Positions 32,983 to 33,029 of a stretch of 33,029 nt of DNA are shown piece by piece. Below the pieces are notes generated by a model. It worked only from the letters and a program-made list of their open reading frames with translations, made no database searches and was not told the origin of the DNA. This DNA comes from an uncultured Lachnospiraceae bacterium (GTDB lineage Bacteria; Bacillota; Clostridia; Lachnospirales; Lachnospiraceae). The position numbers and the translations under genes are program-made. The stretch lies in NCBI GenBank assembly GCA_947037115.1, contig CAMQTN010000032.1, positions 1 to 33,029 of the forward strand, given 5' to 3'. The stretch's first letter is position 1. Each line of letters begins with the position of its first letter.

Positions 32983-33029
32983 CTGTCTCTTATACACATC
33001 TGACGCTGCCGACGAAGCTAGAAGTGTAG
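32983..33029. other. Illumina Nextera adapter at the contig end (not genomic)
   Basis: Bases 32983-33001 read CTGTCTCTTATACACATCT, the Nextera transposase mosaic end; 33002-33015 read GACGCTGCCGACGA, the rest of the read-2 adapter; 33016-33023 (AGCTAGAA) sit where the i5 index falls and equal the reverse complement of Nextera XT v2 index S515 as I recall it; 33024-33029 (GTGTAG) begin the P5 part. The peptides MYKRQ and SYTHLTLPT read from this stretch are well-known adapter artefacts. Confidence 0.97.

Noticed and set aside
32983..33001. Tn5/IS50-like transposon end
   Set aside because: The mosaic end is followed by read-2 adapter, index and P5 bases, so it is library DNA and not a natural insertion.
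32767..33029. Open frames at the right end, including one starting MYKRQ and one ending SYTHLTLPT
   Set aside because: Both read through the Nextera adapter, and these peptides are known translation artefacts of it.

Overview
The window looks like a chromosomal contig end from a gut-type Firmicute of class Clostridia, most likely a Lachnospiraceae relative. The evidence is the strong AGGAGG-type ribosome binding sites, the BceAB and BcrAB/YxeA drug-resistance style ABC systems, the LytTR/GHKL two-component pair, the DUF1934 and MurI neighbourhood, and a trigger-factor-like lipoprotein. Placement is by gene content only. The last 47 bases are Illumina Nextera adapter, so the true sequence ends near 32982.

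Layout. (1) 51-2404, plus strand: a GntR-HTH/LacI-sensor regulator followed by a cytoplasmic beta-helix GH28-like enzyme. (2) 2491-10693: a peptide-antibiotic response module. A LytTR response regulator and a GHKL (AgrC-like) kinase run rightward. A BceA/BceB pair, a YxeA-like protein, a BcrA-like ATPase and two ABC-2 permeases run leftward. (3) 10839-12475: a small XRE regulator with its own operator array and a convergent membrane diguanylate cyclase. (4) 12569-16218: a second BceAB exporter, this time led by a membrane-tethered XRE regulator. (5) 16366-17592: a stand-alone AAA/DUF4143 ATPase whose promoter is covered by a perfect inverted repeat. (6) 17732-24706: a tightly packed seven-gene operon, larE-larB-larC plus a nickel/peptide-type ABC importer (binding protein, one ATPase, two permeases). 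It is preceded by a promoter and a roughly 220-nt structured leader containing an intrinsic terminator. (7) 24967-28765: trigger-factor-like lipoprotein, asnS and an NlpC/P60 hydrolase. (8) 28969-32882: a small membrane protein on the plus strand, and on the minus strand ispE, a FadR-type GntR regulator, a small exported/membrane protein, murI and a DUF1934 gene.

How they work together. The lar block encodes synthesis of the nickel-pincer nucleotide (NPN) cofactor: LarB carboxylates/hydrolyses NaAD, LarE adds sulfur, LarC inserts nickel. The linked importer very probably supplies Ni2+. No LarA-type apo-enzyme is present, so the consumer of the cofactor lies elsewhere. The leader has the layout of a terminator-type riboswitch and is the best candidate for something undescribed here; nickel is the obvious ligand to test. 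The second theme is cell-envelope defence: two Bce-type exporters and one Bcr-type exporter, each with a different style of control, within about 14 kb. Operator-like repeats were found for the YxeA/Bcr unit (four 11-bp repeats), the divergent BceA/LytTR region (two dyads), the XRE gene (three palindromes) and the DUF4143 ATPase (14-bp arms over the -10).
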